Shown here: in pieces, positions 51,725-61,167 of the stretch | How positions within the stretch are numbered: position 1 is the stretch's first letter | Layout: each line of letters starts with the position of its first letter | Assembly: GCF_002356315.1 (NCBI RefSeq) | Contig: NZ_AP018164.1 | Coordinates: forward strand, 2,232,001-2,296,000 | DNA from: Mycobacterium shigaense | Lineage (GTDB): Bacteria > Actinomycetota > Actinomycetes > Mycobacteriales > Mycobacteriaceae | DNA: 64,000 bases | Direction of reading: 5' to 3' | Notes under the pieces: generated by a model | Database searches by the model: none | Told to the model about the DNA's origin: nothing | The model's input: only the letters and a program-made list of their open reading frames with translations | Program-made: the position numbers and the translations under genes

Positions 51725-52948
51725 TCACAGGATGCTCAATTCGGGGACCGCGGTCACGAAACGTGTGCCGTTGTGGACAAGGTCAGCCAATTGAGTTCGC
51801 ACCTCCTGGGCGATGTTCCAGGGCAAGATGATTACGTCGTCCGGTCGATTCTCGCGTAGTGCCTCAGGCGAATAGATGGGGATGTGACTGCCTGGCATGA
51901 ATTTTCCTTGCTTGGACGCCGCCGCGTCGCACACATACGGTAGCAAGTCAGGCTTGACACCTGCGTAGTTCAACAACGTGTTGCCTTTGGCAGCGGCCCC
52001 GTAGGCCGCAATGCGACGGCCCGCTCGTTTTTGTTCGATCAGGAAGGCCAGCAGATCATCCTTCACGCGGTCGGCACGCTGCTGGAAGGCGGCGTAGGTT
52101 TCGGGCCGGGTCAGCCCGAACTCGTCCTCACGTGTCAGCAGCGAACCGACACGGCCGGTGGTAGAGATTGCTGACTGGGCATGGCAGCCATACACGCGGA
52201 GGCTACCGCCGTGGGTGGGCAACTCGTCAACATCCCACACACGCAATCCGGCTTCGGTAAAGATGCGGGCCACAGTCGTCAGCGAATGATACGAGAAGTG
52301 CTCGTGATAGATGGTGTCGAACTGCGTCCGCTCGATGAGTGGCAGCAGGTGCGGAAATTCCAGCGTGATGGTGCCCTCCGATTTCAACGCGGCGGCCAAT
52401 CCGCGGGTGAAGTCGTTGATGTCGGGAACGTGGGCGTATACATTGTTGCCCGCGATGAGATCCGCCCGCTGTCCTTGGGACGCCAGCTGATTCCCCAGGG
52501 CTTCGCCGAAGAACTCCCGCATGACCGGGATCCCCAGCGCCTCGGCGGCCGCGGCCGTGCTCGCCGTCGGCTCGATGCCGAGGCACGGGATATCCGCTGC
52601 CACAAAGTTTTTCAGCAGGTAACCATCGTTGGAGGCTATTTCGATGACGAAGCTCTCGGGCCCGAGTTGGAGTCGCTCCGTGATGATGCCCGCATAGTCG
52701 GCTGCGTGAGCGAGCCAGCTGCTGGAGGTGCTCGAAAAGTAGGCGTAGTCGGCCTGAAACAGTTCTTCGGCGCGGGCGTAGTCCTCGGTTTGCACCAACC
52801 AGCACTGGTGACAAACCTTTACGCGCAGTGGGTAATGCACTTCCGGGTAACCCAGCTGCTTGGCGTTCAGGTAGGCGTTGGAGGGGGGCGCGAACCCCAG
52901 GTCGACAAAGTTGAGCTCCAGGAGCGTGTCGCAGTGCCGGCATTTCAT
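51725..52948 (-). CDS. NDP-sugar C-methyltransferase (TylC3/MtmC-like)
   Basis: A 407-residue enzyme of the C-methyltransferase family that adds a methyl to C-3 of 4-keto deoxysugar nucleotides. It has the full three-part layout: an N-terminal zinc-binding domain (CRHCDTLL, then CHQCWLVQ), a central SAM domain (VIEIASNDGYLLKNF) with the catalytic-region EHFSYHS, and a C-terminal domain with GAAAKGNTLLNYAG and ILPWNIAQEV. Its start overlaps the stop of the 3,5-epimerase gene (ATGA). With RfbF, RfbG and the epimerase it should give a branched CDP-deoxysugar. Confidence 0.88.
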   Translation of the reverse strand: MKCRHCDTLLELNFVDLGFAPPSNAYLNAKQLGYPEVHYPLRVKVCHQCWLVQTEDYARAEELFQADYAYFSSTSSSWLAHAADYAGIITERLQLGPESFVIEIASNDGYLLKNFVAADIPCLGIEPTASTAAAAEALGIPVMREFFGEALGNQLASQGQRADLIAGNNVYAHVPDINDFTRGLAAALKSEGTITLEFPHLLPLIERTQFDTIYHEHFSYHSLTTVARIFTEAGLRVWDVDELPTHGGSLRVYGCHAQSAISTTGRVGSLLTREDEFGLTRPETYAAFQQRADRVKDDLLAFLIEQKRAGRRIAAYGAAAKGNTLLNYAGVKPDLLPYVCDAAASKQGKFMPGSHIPIYSPEALRENRPDDVIILPWNIAQEVRTQLADLVHNGTRFVTAVPELSIL

Positions 52949-53496
52949 AAAGCGACTCCAGTGAAATCGGCGTTCAGCAACGGGTGCGCTCGGTCACGCG
53001 ATGATAGGTCCTGCGCCGGCAATGGCCAGGCGATGCCAAGCCTTGGGTCGTCGTGACGTACCCCGCCTTCGGAAAGCGGGTGATAGGACGCCGTGTGCAG
53101 GTACAGCAACTCGCTGTCGGGCTCCAAAACCTGGAAACCATGAGCGAAACCCTCTGGGATTACTAGCATTTGCGCGTCGTCTTGTGCCAGTTCCTGCGCG
53201 TGCCATTCCAAGAACGTGGACGATCCCGCGCGTAGGTCGACCGCGACATCCCAGACTCGTCCACGCAGACACCGGATCATTTTCATTTCCGCGTGCGGTG
53301 GGTATTGGAAATGCATGCCCCGCACGGCCCCGCTGCGGCTGGTTCTGGAGTGGTTGATTTGCAAAATCTGGCGATGGCCCAGCACGGACTGAAGTTCCTG
53401 TGCGCAGAATAGGCGGGTGAACGCGCCGCGAGCATCGCGGTGGGGCGCGGACTGCGCAATCTTCAGATCTTCCAGCGATGTGTCGAGGATCTTCAT
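52945..53496 (-). CDS. rfbC: RmlC-type sugar-nucleotide 3,5-epimerase
   Basis: A 183-residue cupin epimerase of the RmlC/RfbC family. The catalytic His62 lies in RGMHFQYPP, with Lys72 (MKMIR) and Tyr132/Tyr138 (YLHTASYH) as expected, and the C-terminal DPRLGIAWP is conserved. Its usual substrate is dTDP-4-keto-6-deoxyglucose, but the adjacent RfbG and RfbF suggest a CDP-linked substrate here. It overlaps both neighbours by 4 bases, so all three are cotranslated. The ATG at 53496 is preferred over 53508. Confidence 0.88.
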   Translation of the reverse strand: MKILDTSLEDLKIAQSAPHRDARGAFTRLFCAQELQSVLGHRQILQINHSRTSRSGAVRGMHFQYPPHAEMKMIRCLRGRVWDVAVDLRAGSSTFLEWHAQELAQDDAQMLVIPEGFAHGFQVLEPDSELLYLHTASYHPLSEGGVRHDDPRLGIAWPLPAQDLSSRDRAHPLLNADFTGVAL

Positions 53497-54587
53497 GCGG
53501 TCGCCCAACCCACACCTGAATTAACTGCGTCAGCGACGTAGGATGCTAGTTCGCCGGCGCTTGGTACTTCACCCAACTCTAGCAATCGGCGATACCAATC
53601 GGCCGTTTGGTGGATTGTCTTCTCAAGGTTCCAGACTGGACGCCAGCCGAGATGCATCCTTGCCTTGGAGCTGTCGAGTTGGAGCAAGCCTGCCTCGTGC
53701 GGTTGAGGAGTGGATGCCACTTGCCACCGAAGTTCTGGCCACGTGCGAGCGAGGTCTTGCAGCACCCGCTCAACGGTGCGGTTTCCTTCGCCATCGGGGC
53801 CGAAGTTCCACGCATCGGCACATGCTGTGTCGCCCGCCAAGAGCCGCTGGCCCAGCAGCAGGTACCCGCTCAGACAATCCAGCACGTGTTGCCACGGTCG
53901 TGTAGCGTGCGGCGAGCGAATGACGAGCGGCTCGCCGGTTACGACCGCACGCACTAGGTCGGGAATCAAACGGTCCTCCGACCAGTCACCACCGCCGATC
54001 ACGTTCCCGCCTCGAGCAGTTGCGAGCAGTGGAGCCGATGGCTGTTGCAGAAACGCTTTTCGGTAATTCGCGGAGACCAACTCCGCGCCGGCCTTGGATG
54101 CGCTGTAGGCGTCGTGCCCCCCCAGGCGGTCTCTCTCTCGGTAGGCCCAAGGCCATTCCCGATTCTCGTAACATTTGTCTGTAGTGACGGCCACCACTGC
54201 CCGCAGTTCTGGTGTGTGACGGGCGGCCTCCAGCACGTGCACCGTGCCCATCACATTGGTAGCCCACGTGACCACGGGGTCGCGGTACGACCGGCGGACC
54301 AACGGCTGGGCGGCCAAGTGAAAAATAATCTCTGGCTTCTCCGCGGTGAAAACCGAACGGACCGCGGCTTCGTCGCGGATGTCTATGCGATGGTCTTTGA
54401 TGGGTAGCTCTAATAGGTTCCAGTGGCTGGGCTCGGACGGAGGGTCCAGTGCTAGTCCGATCACTTCAGCGCCTAGCGAGTGCAGCCAGAGGCACAACCA
54501 ACTGCCCTTGAAGCCCGTATGGCCTGTGACGAGGACTCGTCGCCCCCGATAAGCAGCTCCGAACGAGTTCAACGCCAGCATTTCCAT
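53493..54587 (-). CDS. rfbG: CDP-glucose 4,6-dehydratase
   Basis: A 364-residue extended SDR that converts CDP-glucose to CDP-4-keto-6-deoxyglucose. The NAD motif [11 protein letters not shown] near residues 21-31 is typical of RfbG, as are [18 protein letters not shown] and the catalytic YSASK, then [20 protein letters not shown]. It overlaps the RfbF gene by 19 bases and the epimerase gene by 4. The ATG at 54587 is one choice; an ATG at 54605 would add six residues. Confidence 0.92.
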   Translation of the reverse strand: MEMLALNSFGAAYRGRRVLVTGHTGFKGSWLCLWLHSLGAEVIGLALDPPSEPSHWNLLELPIKDHRIDIRDEAAVRSVFTAEKPEIIFHLAAQPLVRRSYRDPVVTWATNVMGTVHVLEAARHTPELRAVVAVTTDKCYENREWPWAYRERDRLGGHDAYSASKAGAELVSANYRKAFLQQPSAPLLATARGGNVIGGGDWSEDRLIPDLVRAVVTGEPLVIRSPHATRPWQHVLDCLSGYLLLGQRLLAGDTACADAWNFGPDGEGNRTVERVLQDLARTWPELRWQVASTPQPHEAGLLQLDSSKARMHLGWRPVWNLEKTIHQTADWYRRLLELGEVPSAGELASYVADAVNSGVGWATA

Positions 54588-55339
54588 GGCGCTCCGCTGC
54601 CCCATAGTTCTTCGAGCAGGTTCTTGTCCCGAAGCGTATCCATGGGCTGCCAGAAGCCGGAATGCTCGAACGCCATCATTTGGCCATCAAGGGCGAGGCG
54701 CGCCAAAGGTGGGCCCTCCCAGGTGGTCTGGTCGCCCTCAATGTAGTCGAGTACCGCGGGCGACAGGACGAAAAATCCACCGTTGATGAGGCCGCCATCG
54801 CCACGTGGTTTCTCGACAAAGCCTATGACCCGGTCGCCAGCGCACTCGATGGCTCCATAGCGGCCAGGCGGCAGCACTGCCGTGACCGTGGCGTGACGCC
54901 CGTGCCTACGATGGAATTCGATGCTCGCGCCGATGTTGACGTCGCTGAGCCCATCCCCGTAGGTGAAACAGAAGGCCTCATCGTCCTGAATGTAGGACGA
55001 CACGCGCTTGAGACGGCCGCCCGTCATAGTGTCATCGCCAGTATCAACTAGGGTCACTCTCCAGGGTTCCGCGTGGCGCTCGTGCACTTCCATCCTGTTA
55101 GCGGACATATCAAAAGTGACGTCCGACATGTGCAGAAAATAGTTTGCGAAATATTCCTTAATGACGTAACCCTTATAGCCGCAGCAAACGACGAAATCAT
55201 TAATGCCGTGGTGGGAGTAGAGCTTCATGATGTGCCACAGGATCGGCCGCCCGCCAATCTCTACCATCGGCTTGGGGCGGACGACGGTTTCTTCTCGCAG
55301 GCGCGTACCTGCGCCACCGGCCAGTATTACGGCTTTCAT
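54569..55339 (-). CDS. rfbF: Glucose-1-phosphate cytidylyltransferase
   Basis: A 256-residue nucleotidyltransferase, the normal RfbF length, that joins CTP and glucose-1-phosphate to CDP-glucose. The N-terminal [20 protein letters not shown] binds nucleotide. YGDGLSDVN contains the metal ligand Asp, and [16 protein letters not shown] is diagnostic of the CDP-glucose branch. It commits glucose-1-phosphate to CDP-deoxysugars. It overlaps the gene upstream by 4 bases and rfbG downstream. Confidence 0.93.
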   Translation of the reverse strand: MKAVILAGGAGTRLREETVVRPKPMVEIGGRPILWHIMKLYSHHGINDFVVCCGYKGYVIKEYFANYFLHMSDVTFDMSANRMEVHERHAEPWRVTLVDTGDDTMTGGRLKRVSSYIQDDEAFCFTYGDGLSDVNIGASIEFHRRHGRHATVTAVLPPGRYGAIECAGDRVIGFVEKPRGDGGLINGGFFVLSPAVLDYIEGDQTTWEGPPLARLALDGQMMAFEHSGFWQPMDTLRDKNLLEELWGSGAPWKCWR

Positions 55340-56205
55340 TTGGCTCGCTTACTTTTGGGGTACAACCAGCTCGACCACTTGCGTGGCTGATCCGATAATG
55401 CGATAGAGTACCTTGAATTACCTTCTACGATGACTGTCATATAACCAAAAATATCGACTGGAACCTTGTTTGAGTACCTCTCAATGAGATGACTAAGCAA
55501 AAGAAAAGATCCAAGTCTTTCAGATAGAAACCCGACCGCCCTTATCTGATATATATCATACTTCTCTAAGCGACGGCTGTACCGTTGCAGGAACTGCCTG
55601 CTAACGAGCTCAATAGCTGATGTTGCATCCAGTAGCCATGATTTCGGATAAATTCCGAGTTGGGCGCCTCCCGGAATAAAATGCCGCGCAGATAGGAACT
55701 TTGAAGCAGAACCTTTGTCCAGCACTCCTAACTCAACGGCCAGGGATGCGTAGTCCAGGATATCTTTTCGATGATGAGCTGTCGCATACTGACCAACTAG
55801 TGAGTTCTCAAAATAAAGAGGGTGCGCAACCAAAAATTCGACGCCGGATCTGGGGGTTAATACTGAGAGCTCGGTCTCTTTTTCAAAGCTCTCAAGAGTC
55901 AGCTCGCGCACCGCCGGATAGCCAAACGATTGGGAATCGACCCCAACCGGGACAGGGAGGAGCCTCTTTCTATGCGATGAAATCTCAATAAGATCGGCGG
56001 AATTGGCGAATCTCTCAACCGCAATTGGCAAGACGTAAGTGCCTGCAGCTCCGTGGGCAAGAGGTCTGGCGTCGTGCCAAAACCGGTCAAGCTGTCTGAT
56101 ATGGAGTTCGGAGCCAGACTGGAAATCTCCCAGTGCGATGCAACCGTCATACCAACTCTCAGGCAGTAAAGGCTTTACATGACTAATACAGAACCTATGA
56201 ATCAT
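55336..56205 (-). CDS. Unrecognised protein in the CDP-sugar operon
   Basis: A 289-residue soluble protein without signal peptide or transmembrane helix. I do not recognise it with confidence. The segments [12 protein letters not shown] and, near the C-terminus, [18 protein letters not shown] recall the DUF4422 group of polysaccharide-locus proteins (thought to be glycosyltransferases), but the match is weak. The gene is AT-rich relative to rfbF-rfbG. It overlaps rfbF by 4 bases, which implies a role tied to that sugar. A 354-base gap lies upstream. Confidence 0.7.
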   Translation of the reverse strand: MIHRFCISHVKPLLPESWYDGCIALGDFQSGSELHIRQLDRFWHDARPLAHGAAGTYVLPIAVERFANSADLIEISSHRKRLLPVPVGVDSQSFGYPAVRELTLESFEKETELSVLTPRSGVEFLVAHPLYFENSLVGQYATAHHRKDILDYASLAVELGVLDKGSASKFLSARHFIPGGAQLGIYPKSWLLDATSAIELVSRQFLQRYSRRLEKYDIYQIRAVGFLSERLGSFLLLSHLIERYSNKVPVDIFGYMTVIVEGNSRYSIALSDQPRKWSSWLYPKSKRAK

Positions 56206-56559
56206 GCGGTTGAGTCAGGCCGCGGACGATGAGATAAGCCGACGATCGAATCGTGCGTCACGCGAAAAATCCTAGCCCATTTCCGGGTGTGGTGGGCAGG
56301 AGTGGCGGCTGTGTACTTGGTCGCGGCTCGACAACACCGGCATGTCGCTTGACGTGCGGAAATGATTGCGGAAATGATCAAGTGCCGTTATGGGCCCCGC
56401 GCAGCATACATCGGTGCGACACTCGGCGGTGAGCCTAGGCCTCGGCTCAGGAAGCTCCTACATGCCGGCCGCATACCGGAGTGCAGCAATGTGGCCAGCA
56501 CATGAAGCGCGCCCCCGGCGACGCTTGATGCGCGGTCCGCGAGGGGCAATTCTTGCTGG
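56206..56559. other. Intergenic region inside the cassette
   Basis: 354 bases on a strand otherwise tightly packed. GC content rises to the genomic level here between two AT-rich genes. It contains a short direct repeat (listed separately). Open frames across it on the plus strand look non-coding. It may contain an internal promoter for the rfbF unit. Confidence 0.45.
56356..56378. repeat. Short tandem direct repeat
   Basis: GCGGAAATGAT occurs at 56356-56366 and again at 56368-56378, separated by a single T. It stands about 150 bases upstream of the unknown gene (minus strand). It may be a regulator site or a replication slip. Confidence 0.4.
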
Positions 56560-57366
56560 TCAGCGCCGAGCGCCGGTTTGCATTCGCGTTAAGTCTCGGC
56601 AAGTACGGCGCACGATGACAATGGAATCGTGGATTTCGATACCTCCTAAAATCGGCGTGATTGACGGAACGGAAACTTCCCGGATTCGGTCTGGGTGACC
56701 AACTTGGAAGTTTGTCTCGCTGGTGGCGACTTGGTAATGGCCGTGCATAGCGTCGGCCAATGCTCGAACGAGATCCATGAATGATACGCGGCTGTCGCGG
56801 TACCGCTTCCAATAGTCGCGGTAAACGTCTTCGGCAATGTAGATGCCTTCGTCTTTCAGGGCGGTCGCGAACAGGCAGCGGAAGGAACTCACCATGCGGG
56901 AACTTCCATGGCTTCCATTGTCGAGAATAACGTCAAATGGGCCGAATTCCGCCGCAACTTGGGCGAGAAAGGAACCATTCTTTCCTTCGCAAAAGTGGAC
57001 ACAAATACCTCCAGAATCTCTGATTTTTAGAAGCCTTGAGTCTGTGTCGACGTTAATGATCTGCGAGTCAGGGTGAAGGAACTCATGCCAGGTCTGTAGT
57101 GAGGCATCATAGAAACTACTAATAAGCAACATCCGCAGGGGCCTACTCCTGTCGACAATGGCCTCGTAAATTTTTGAATAGTGCGCAAGCTTGTAGCCCT
57201 GCGGGGGAGGGCCCGATAGTTCCACCGTCTCACGTCGAAGTTCGGTGTCTGCGGCCGTCCACGTGGTCGTTGAAGCGAGATCCGGCCCTAGAGCCTGTAG
57301 CATTTTGCTTCGTCCGCGATATCGATACTTCGGGGTAATTCGAGGAAACTTCAGAACGATCTTCAC
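56560..57366 (-). CDS. SAM-dependent sugar O-methyltransferase (MycE/ElmM-like)
   Basis: A 268-residue protein. The C-terminal two thirds resemble the methyltransferases that act on macrolide or tetracenomycin deoxysugars: HYSKIYEAIV near residue 62, then FDVILDNGSHGSS and LKDEGIYIAEDVYRDYW, with acidic metal ligands. It likely methylates a deoxysugar hydroxyl. The gene is moderately AT-rich. It follows the GT2 gene by 126 bases on the same strand. Confidence 0.78.
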   Translation of the reverse strand: MKIVLKFPRITPKYRYRGRSKMLQALGPDLASTTTWTAADTELRRETVELSGPPPQGYKLAHYSKIYEAIVDRSRPLRMLLISSFYDASLQTWHEFLHPDSQIINVDTDSRLLKIRDSGGICVHFCEGKNGSFLAQVAAEFGPFDVILDNGSHGSSRMVSSFRCLFATALKDEGIYIAEDVYRDYWKRYRDSRVSFMDLVRALADAMHGHYQVATSETNFQVGHPDRIREVSVPSITPILGGIEIHDSIVIVRRTCRDLTRMQTGARR

Positions 57367-57492
57367 GATTACTAGTTCCTCATCGGTGGTGGTGGAACGC
57401 AGATCATGTGGCCTACTGCAGCGCAGATGCAGATCGTAGCTGGGGGTCGCGGCTGGGAGATCGGCCTTGCACCGTAGCTGTAGCCGCCGTGG

Positions 57493-58479
57493 TCACTTAA
57501 GCGCATGTGCCATCCCATCGCGAAACTGCCGCGCGCGGGCGAATTCACGAACGGGCGCCAGCAGCAAGATCTTTAGACGGGACCGACGCTGTGGTCCAGA
57601 TACGGCGGCTCCGACGAGCAGCGTCAGCCACGCGACCAACCACCACATGCGTGCGACGGATCGAATTACGATGGTCGATGACGGATCCACGATCATCCAG
57701 GTGAGAATGCGTAGCTGATCGAGCCAGTGTCGCCTGCTTTGGATGATCCGTGATGTCTCCGTATCTCCGGTGTGATGGCGCACTGAAAGTTCTTGTGGCA
57801 CAAAGCAAACTTCGCACCGAAGCATCAACCGCAACCAAAAGTCCAGATCGACGGCCTGATGGATGTCATCGCGGAGACCGCCCACGTCGAGCGCTAGCTG
57901 GCGCCGAAACATCACCGAGGTGGGCTCACCAATGAAGTTGGCGCTGGCCCCCAACAAACCCACGACCTGCGCGACGAGAAAGGATCCGCGGTTGTACTCT
58001 TCGAGTTTCCAGAAATAGATGTGAAGCTTCTCCGGAGTCTGCTTGCGGAAGCCTGGCGGGACATTGTCATTCAGCACCCGGCGGGGCGCGAAGGCCAGCC
58101 CCACAGCCGGGTCATCGAAACATCTGGCGAGACTATCTAAGGCGCCCGCGAGTAACCAGTCATCGCCGTGCACAAACTGAATACAGGTGCCGCGTGCGAG
58201 TTCTATGCACTTGTTGTGGTTTTCGTTGAGGCCGAGGCGAGAGTCATTGCGCACCAGTCGATCACCCGGCCGAAGCATCTTCTGGGCGATCGAGGGACCC
58301 TCGTCTGTTGACTTGTCATCGACGATCAGAATCTCGAATTCGGCGCCATCCTGGCCCAGGATGCTGCGCAGACAACGCTCGATGGTCGCACTGTTGTTGT
58401 ACATCGGCACGCACACCGATATACGTGGTGGAACTGACGCATCCTCGATCCCAGGGGGGCTCACCGCGCTGTGATCCAT
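57493..58479 (-). CDS. Family 2 glycosyltransferase
   Basis: A 328-residue GT-A glycosyltransferase. The nucleotide-binding start is [21 protein letters not shown] (about 20-40), with VDDKS and the DxD-like metal motif in [14 protein letters not shown] hydrophobic segment near residues 275-293 may attach it to the membrane. It follows the ABC transporter genes by 19 bases on one strand, so it is probably made with them. It may add the CDP-derived sugar to a lipid acceptor, which is inference. Confidence 0.83.
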   Translation of the reverse strand: MDHSAVSPPGIEDASVPPRISVCVPMYNNSATIERCLRSILGQDGAEFEILIVDDKSTDEGPSIAQKMLRPGDRLVRNDSRLGLNENHNKCIELARGTCIQFVHGDDWLLAGALDSLARCFDDPAVGLAFAPRRVLNDNVPPGFRKQTPEKLHIYFWKLEEYNRGSFLVAQVVGLLGASANFIGEPTSVMFRRQLALDVGGLRDDIHQAVDLDFWLRLMLRCEVCFVPQELSVRHHTGDTETSRIIQSRRHWLDQLRILTWMIVDPSSTIVIRSVARMWWLVAWLTLLVGAAVSGPQRRSRLKILLLAPVREFARARQFRDGMAHALK

Positions 58480-58498
58480 ATGTAGACGCGGCCAGACC

Positions 58499-59287
58499 TT
58501 ACGCGCTGGACTCGGCGGCTGCGCGGTAGCCGCGTACGGCGATCGGCATGAACACGGCGAGCAGCACTATCGCCCACAGCAGGGTCATGGTCAGGGGCCA
58601 TACGATCGGGCCATCGTGGGCCAACGCCCACATCGCCTGAATGGGTGGTGACATTGGTTGTATGCGTACGAATGGCCGCAGCCAATCCGGGAACATTCCG
58701 ATCGGCGTGGTGCCGGGGTTAATGAAGGCCAGAGATACCGTCGCGGTCGCGAGCCAGGTCATGACAATACGACCGTTGTTCCGAATCGCCAGCGACATTG
58801 CGACCGCCGTAAACCCGACAGCCAGGACCGACGGGACCAGTATATAGACCAGCGCCGCGAGCCAGCCGTGCGCAAAACGCAGGCCCAGCAACATCCCGAT
58901 GGCGGTGATCAGAAGCGTTCCGAGCAGTGCCCGTGCGGCCTCAGCGGTCAGCCGCCCCGTAAGGGCGCTTGCCCGGTGCACTGGCAGCACCCAAAACCGG
59001 GTTAGCAGCCGTGTCTCGCGTTCGACTGCGATACCGACGGCGCTGCCTAATGAGCCGAACAACGCGGAGAGCACCGAGCACACCGGGACTAGGCCGTACA
59101 CGCTCGCAACGCCAGTGACCCTGTGTACCTGCTGGTCCAGCACGACCTCGTAGGCAAGCAGTAGGCAGATGGGGAACACCAGCGACCCCATCAGCACCGC
59201 ACGATCGCGCCGCCACCGGGTGAGGAGTCGGCCGGCCTGCACCCAGCTCTGGGCCAGCAGCGAGCCTTGTACATCGTGCGGTGCCAT
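58499..59287 (-). CDS. ABC-2 type permease (DrrC-like)
   Basis: A 262-residue membrane protein with six predicted hydrophobic segments of the ABC-2 type; the N-terminal [19 protein letters not shown] and the central amphipathic [21 protein letters not shown] are typical of daunorubicin-resistance permeases. It lies 3 bases after a second permease. In GPL and PDIM loci such DrrB/DrrC pairs help export complex lipids. From memory, drrC also marks one end of the serotype-specific GPL region in M. intracellulare. Confidence 0.85.
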   Translation of the reverse strand: MAPHDVQGSLLAQSWVQAGRLLTRWRRDRAVLMGSLVFPICLLLAYEVVLDQQVHRVTGVASVYGLVPVCSVLSALFGSLGSAVGIAVERETRLLTRFWVLPVHRASALTGRLTAEAARALLGTLLITAIGMLLGLRFAHGWLAALVYILVPSVLAVGFTAVAMSLAIRNNGRIVMTWLATATVSLAFINPGTTPIGMFPDWLRPFVRIQPMSPPIQAMWALAHDGPIVWPLTMTLLWAIVLLAVFMPIAVRGYRAAAESSA

Positions 59288-59290
59288 CTA

Positions 59291-60031
59291 CTAGACCCGC
59301 CTCTGCAAACGCAGCGTAATGGCGCCGAACACCAAAATCATGCCTGCGCACCACGCCAGGCTAGCCACGAGGTTGCCGGCAGTCAGGTGTCCGCAGGCCA
59401 GGCCACGCAGCGTTTCGGCTACCTGCGACACCGGCTGGTTACGCACGTATGGGCGCAGCCACGCGGGGAAGGTCTTCTCGGGGGCGATTCCGGTCGACAG
59501 CATGAACAGCAGCAATTGAGGGACCACCAGCAGCTGGCTGGCGCCCTGGACGCTGTTCGTGCTTGATCCGAGTGCGTCAGCTCCTAGCGCCACGGCCAGG
59601 CACAACAACAATGCGACGAGGACGAAGGCCAACACATCGGCGGCGCCGCCGGTCATCCGAAATCCGATGACATAGCCGGCGACCATCGCCACGCTTAGGG
59701 CAACCAAACCCCGGAGCAGGGTAGCGACCATGCGGGCGCTTACCGGCACAGCTGATGAGATCGGCAGCGTTCCTAGTCGCGCGCCCAAACCAGTCAGATG
59801 GTCGCGAGCGGACCGGTCCGCTGTGATCAGGGCGACGAAGATCACCGACTGGACGACGACGGCGGGCACCAAATACTGGGCGTACGTCATACGGCCCGTA
59901 TCAACTAGCCCGTGCAGTGCCACGGTGAAACCTGCCAAATAAGCGACAGGCAGCAGTAATTCCATCATCAGCGCACCGTCGCGCGCAGCGGACTTCAGCG
60001 CACGTTCAGTGAGCGCGGCCAGCGCGCTCAT
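59291..60031 (-). CDS. ABC-2 type permease (DrrB-like)
   Basis: A 246-residue membrane protein with about six hydrophobic segments, an ABC-2 permease. The conserved IFVALITADRSARDHLTGLGARLGTLP segment corresponds to the coupling region after the first helices. Its start overlaps the ATPase stop by 4 bases, so subunits are made in ratio. It should pair with the downstream permease to form the membrane channel. Confidence 0.86.
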   Translation of the reverse strand: MSALAALTERALKSAARDGALMMELLLPVAYLAGFTVALHGLVDTGRMTYAQYLVPAVVVQSVIFVALITADRSARDHLTGLGARLGTLPISSAVPVSARMVATLLRGLVALSVAMVAGYVIGFRMTGGAADVLAFVLVALLLCLAVALGADALGSSTNSVQGASQLLVVPQLLLFMLSTGIAPEKTFPAWLRPYVRNQPVSQVAETLRGLACGHLTAGNLVASLAWCAGMILVFGAITLRLQRRV

Positions 60032-60981
60032 GATCGCGCGACAGCCTGACGGTCAGTGAGGTGTAGGAACGCCTCGTCGAGCGAGGGCTTGCGGAGGGAG
60101 ATATCGACGAGTTCGACGCCGAGTGCATCGACCCGGCGAAAAACCTCACCCAGCGTCGCTACACCGTCGGGAGCAAAGACAGAGACCGAACCCGTATCGC
60201 CGTCGACGTCGATACCGTCGAGTCCCGCCAGGGCCGCCGCCACTTTCGGTAAGTCGGCCAGATCCGCTGGGGTCACTTGGCAATAGCTACTGCCCACCCT
60301 GCGCTTCAGCTCCTCGGCGGTGCCGCTGGCTATCACCTGGCCGTGGTCGATAACGACGATCGAGTCGCTCAACACATCGGCCTCTTCCAAGTACTGTGTG
60401 GTCAGCAGCACTGTGATGCCCTGCGAGGCCAGTGAGCCCACCAAGGTCCACACGTCACGGCGGCTGCGTGGATCTAACCCAACCGTCGGCTCGTCGAGGA
60501 AGAGCACTTTTGGGAGCACCATCAACGCACTGGCGAGATCGACGCGCCTCCACATGCCTCCGGAGTAGGTAGCCACTCGCCGGTCAGCGGCCTCCGTCAG
60601 GTCGAACTGTGCGATCAGCTCGTCAGCGCGAGTCCTTGCCTGCTGGCGACGCAGACCGCGCAACCTGCCAAAGAGCACCAGGTTTTCGCGTCCGGTGAGC
60701 AGCGGGTCCATCGCTGTAAATTGCCCGGCCATCCCAATGCTCGCACGTACTTGGCCGGGCTGACGAACGATGTCATAGCCGGCGATGATGCCTTGCCCGG
60801 ATGTGGGACGGATCAGCGTGGACAGAATGTTGATGGTCGTTGTCTTGCCGGCACCGTTATGGCCAAGGAGACCGCATACCGTCCCGGCAGGTACAGAGAA
60901 GGTCACACCGCGAAGAGCTGGGGTCGAACCCCCAAATGTCTTCGTAAGATCGACAACCTCGATCGCTAGTGAACTCACCAT
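60028..60981 (-). CDS. ABC transporter ATP-binding protein (DrrA-like)
   Basis: A 317-residue ATPase. Walker A is GHNGAGKTT, the signature is YSGGMWRRVDLA (Trp where Arg is usual), Walker B is VLFLDEPTVGLD, and LLTTQYLEEAD replaces the H-loop in the manner of DrrA proteins. The C-terminal 80 residues form the Drr-type regulatory domain ending SLDEAFLHLTD. The ATG at 60981 is chosen; the frame extends to 61044. mmpL lies 186 bases upstream on the same strand. Confidence 0.92.
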   Translation of the reverse strand: MVSSLAIEVVDLTKTFGGSTPALRGVTFSVPAGTVCGLLGHNGAGKTTTINILSTLIRPTSGQGIIAGYDIVRQPGQVRASIGMAGQFTAMDPLLTGRENLVLFGRLRGLRRQQARTRADELIAQFDLTEAADRRVATYSGGMWRRVDLASALMVLPKVLFLDEPTVGLDPRSRRDVWTLVGSLASQGITVLLTTQYLEEADVLSDSIVVIDHGQVIASGTAEELKRRVGSSYCQVTPADLADLPKVAAALAGLDGIDVDGDTGSVSVFAPDGVATLGEVFRRVDALGVELVDISLRKPSLDEAFLHLTDRQAVARS

Positions 60982-61167
60982 AGGGAGTATTCCACGGTGG
61001 ATGTCCGCATGTGGGCGGTATTGACGCGATCGGGACTGCCGCAAACCTCGGCCCGTTTAACCGTCGAACTGAACCGAAAGCAGCACAATGAGCGAAGGCG
61101 CGAAGGCTTAAACGTCCCCTGCCGGGTGTTTGTGGTATCCGCGGCCTGTGTAGTGAAGTCAGCCAAG

